A stretch of 34,439 bases of DNA from an uncultured Porphyromonas sp. (lineage in GTDB: Bacteria; Bacteroidota; Bacteroidia; Bacteroidales; Porphyromonadaceae): contig UQBE01000020.1 of assembly GCA_900539155.1 (NCBI GenBank), forward strand, positions 1-34,439, written 5' to 3'. How positions within the stretch are numbered: the first letter of the stretch is position 1; each line of letters opens with the position of its first letter. The translations under genes were made by a program, and so were the position numbers. The notes beneath the pieces were generated by a model. The model made no database searches, had not been told where the DNA came from, and saw nothing but the letters and a program-made list of their open reading frames with translations. Below are positions 32,629 through 34,439 of the stretch, in pieces.

Positions 32629-33335
32629 AAGCGCCACACCCGATAGCGATTGTCTCTCTCGGAGCTGCTACGCCTGAAGATATCTCCATGCGGGCCTATG
32701 GCAAGCTCCAGACGGCAGACGATATCTATTGCTTCGGTGAGGCCGCTCACCGCATTGTTGCTGCGCTACCCGAGGGCACCACTCTCGCTCAGCGCTGTCA
32801 AATCCTAGAGATACCGATGAGCAGTGACCGCACAGAGGCGATCCGCTACTACGAACAGTTGGCCACCCGACTGATGGAGCAACAGGGTAGGGGACTCGCC
32901 TGTAGCGTCGTCACCATCGGCGATGCCGGCACCTACGCCACGGTGCAGTATCTCGTGGACCTACTCCGTCAGGCGGGTGCTGCGATAGAGGTTGTGCCAG
33001 GGATACCTTATTATATAGCCGCAGCGGCAGCCGTCGGCGAGGGGCTGGTGCGCCAAGATGAGTCGCTCCTCGTGCTGAGCAAAGTCGACAGTGAGTCTCA
33101 GCTTCGCGAAGCGCTGGTGCAGGGACATACGGTGGTGGTTATGAAGCTCTCGCGCTGTGCCGACATCGTTCGTGAGGTGATTGCCGAGGGCGACTACGAC
33201 TTCATCTACGCCGAGCATCTCGGCAATCCCGCTCTAGAGCTACTCAGCAGTGATCGCGAGACGCTCCTCACTCGTCAGCCCATCCCTTACTTCTCGCTCA
33301 TTATCATACGTCCCCACCGAAGCACTGCTCATTAA
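32625..33335 (+). CDS. cobI: Precorrin-2 C20-methyltransferase (CbiL/CobI)
   Basis: This 236-residue tetrapyrrole methylase starts IAIVSLGAATPEDISMRAYGKL. It contains VVTIGDAGTYATVQYLVD and VVPGIPYYIAAAAAVGEGLVRQDESL, followed by the typical VVVMKLSR and ending PYFSLIIIRP. These support CbiL/CobI, the C20 methylase of (cobalt-)precorrin-2. Its N-terminal motif lacks the usual GPG glycine triplet (SLGAAT here), but the SAM-contact region is present. Last gene of the cluster; 243 bases separate it from the transposase gene. Confidence 0.87.
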   Translation: MKAPHPIAIVSLGAATPEDISMRAYGKLQTADDIYCFGEAAHRIVAALPEGTTLAQRCQILEIPMSSDRTEAIRYYEQLATRLMEQQGRGLACSVVTIGDAGTYATVQYLVDLLRQAGAAIEVVPGIPYYIAAAAAVGEGLVRQDESLLVLSKVDSESQLREALVQGHTVVVMKLSRCADIVREVIAEGDYDFIYAEHLGNPALELLSSDRETLLTRQPIPYFSLIIIRPHRSTAH

Positions 33336-33459
33336 CTCGCTACTCGTACCGCAGGAACGTGTAACGATATGCGTTCTAAGTTCATATGCAAGTAAAATGC
33401 GAAGTTTTTTCTCGTTTCGGAAGCTCGGTCGACTTCTCTTCGGGTGAACCGCTCGGCGA

Positions 33460-33475
33460 GGTGGGGGCTCCCACC
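33460..33475. repeat. GC-rich hairpin next to the first REP-like palindrome
   Basis: GGTGGG (33460-33465) and CCCACC (33470-33475) flank GGCT and directly abut the 80-base palindrome. There is no T run, so it is a weak terminator candidate for the corrin operon; it may instead belong to the repeat. Confidence 0.4.
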
Positions 33476-33555
33476 GTAGGGGCGGACCTGTGTGTCCGCC
33501 CGTCCTCACCTGAGCGCAGTCTATTCTGCGGGCGGACACGCAGGTCCGCCCCTAC
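33476..33555. repeat. REP-like 80-base palindrome, copy R1
   Basis: Arms of 27 bases (33476-33502 and 33529-33555) pair with one G-U and enclose a 26-base loop that has CTCACCTGAGCGCAG. The outer ends are GTAGGGGC and GCCCCTAC. It lies 22 bases before the transposase ATG. Two further copies follow at 34243 and 34379. This is the type of palindrome mobilised by REP-associated tyrosine transposases. Confidence 0.85.
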
Positions 33556-33577
33556 ACGACTAGAATAATATTGTATT

Positions 33578-34240
33578 ATGAACGAGTACTTAAACGATCT
33601 TCCCGATCGTAAGACAATGCGATGGCAGGGGTATGATTATACTCTGAGCGGACTCTACTTCATAACTATTTGCGTGCAAGGGAATCTATGTTTGTTTGGG
33701 CGGATACAAGAAGGCGAGATGATTCTTAATGATGCAGGTATGATGGTGGCACGCTGGTATTATGAACTACAACATAAGTTCCCTAGTATATGGTGCGATA
33801 CTTTGGTAGTTATGCCCAACCACATCCATTGTGTTATTCTCAACTCTGTAACTGCAGGCGGACGCATAGATACCCACTTACTAAATGACAATGATACAGT
33901 ATGTCTAGGTAGACAAATAGATCTACATCAACATGAACAAATTGGACTGTCTCAGCAAAGTTTATATTTGCCAAACGAGGAGGGGACAGTTGACATAAGA
34001 ACTGTAGTTCAATGGTTCAAAACAATGACAACAAATGAGTATATACAGGGCGTGAAGCAGAAATGTTGGAGCCCCTTTTTGCGTAAACTATGGCAACGGA
34101 GCTATTGGGAGCGCATTATACGTAATCCGCATGAATACGATATGATAACAAATTATATTGCGACTAATCCACAGCGTTGGGTACAAAAAGGCTCTGCGGA
34201 CAAGTCATTACAAAAGGACTGCCTATGGAAACCTATTTGA
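33578..34240 (+). CDS. REP-associated tyrosine transposase (Y1/IS200-like HUH family)
   Basis: This 220-residue protein starts with a YDYTLSGLYFITICVQGN strand. It carries the metal-binding HUH motif in VVMPNHIHCVIL (His82, His84). A C-terminal helix SYWERIIRNPHEYDMITNYI bears the candidate nucleophilic Tyr. These match the RAYT branch of Y1 transposases, which bind and process REP palindromes as single-stranded DNA. The gene is bracketed by palindrome R1 22 bases upstream and R2 starting 2 bases after the stop. It looks AT-richer than the corrin genes before it, consistent with acquisition. The frame is complete, so it may be active. Confidence 0.92.
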   Translation: MNEYLNDLPDRKTMRWQGYDYTLSGLYFITICVQGNLCLFGRIQEGEMILNDAGMMVARWYYELQHKFPSIWCDTLVVMPNHIHCVILNSVTAGGRIDTHLLNDNDTVCLGRQIDLHQHEQIGLSQQSLYLPNEEGTVDIRTVVQWFKTMTTNEYIQGVKQKCWSPFLRKLWQRSYWERIIRNPHEYDMITNYIATNPQRWVQKGSADKSLQKDCLWKPI

Positions 34241-34242
34241 TA

Positions 34243-34323
34243 GTAGGGGGCGTACCTGTGTGTCCGCCCGTCCTCACCTGAGCGCAGTTAATTCTGCGGG
34301 CGGACACGCAGGTCCGCCCCTAC
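34243..34323. repeat. REP-like palindrome, copy R2
   Basis: Same loop and right arm as R1. The left arm has one inserted G and a G-to-T change (GTAGGGGGCGTACCTG), so pairing is imperfect there. It begins 2 bases after the transposase stop codon. Confidence 0.85.
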
Positions 34324-34378
34324 GCGAATAACGTTAACACGACAACTCCTCCATCCAGACGCTGTAACTCGGATCTAC

Positions 34379-34439
34379 GTAGGGGCGGACCTGTGTGTCC
34401 GCCCGTCCTCACCTGAGCGCAGTTAATTCTGCGGGCGGA
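34379..34439. repeat. REP-like palindrome, copy R3 (cut by window end)
   Basis: Starts GTAGGGGCGGACCTGTG like R1 and continues through the loop into the right arm, GCGGGCGGA, where the window ends. It is 55 bases after R2 in the same orientation. Confidence 0.85.

Overview
The window looks like a chromosomal segment of a Bacteroidales bacterium, most likely a Porphyromonas species. The evidence is a tryptophanase with indole-producer residues, glycine-lipid acyltransferase genes, the parA-parB-DUF5683-MltD gene order, fused cobalamin-pathway genes, and Bacteroidetes-type promoters (TTG, 19 bases, TAnnTTTG) in front of several genes. The species is inferred; no search was run.

Layout. 1-81 is the 3' end of an unidentified gene closed by a hairpin. 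177-1388 is pdxB. 1370-4432 on the minus strand is a type II restriction-modification pair, a C5-cytosine methyltransferase followed by an MvaI/BcnI-like endonuclease. It looks AT-richer than its surroundings, and its endonuclease runs tail-to-tail into the pdxB 3' end. A small lipoprotein gene (4464-5006) precedes it. 5186-7405 (minus) holds glsA, glsB and yraN. 7879-8163 is an HU gene with a strong promoter and a terminator shared with a convergent recR-ligA-MATE operon (8301-12346). 12757-14136 is tnaA. 14456-15196 is yceD-rpmF. 15557-20066 is parA, parB, a DUF5683 gene, a lytic transglycosylase and a thioesterase. 20276-20977 is a small outer-membrane barrel gene.

From 21656 to 33335 everything is on the plus strand and reads as one functional unit. 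A cobalamin riboswitch is followed by an exported CbiK-type chelatase, a TonB-dependent receptor, a DUF4374 lipoprotein and a PepSY membrane protein (a XusABC-like uptake set). Then come four genes carrying seven corrin-ring enzyme domains (CbiH-CbiC, CbiE-CbiT, CbiG-CbiF, CbiL), overlapping by 4 bases or lying 5 bases apart. The window ends with a REP-associated tyrosine transposase (33578-34240) among three copies of an 80-base palindrome.

The most unusual feature is a pair of about 230-base elements at 12450-12679 and 21296-21526, in opposite orientation. Each has six exact CCACGTGG palindromes in two triplets with exact 22-base spacing, 64 bases apart, and the triplets form a long inverted repeat. 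The midpoint between the two elements lies inside parB. CCACGTGG resembles known parS cores, so a centromere-like or ParB-loading role is a testable idea, though a dispersed repeat family is an equally serious alternative.
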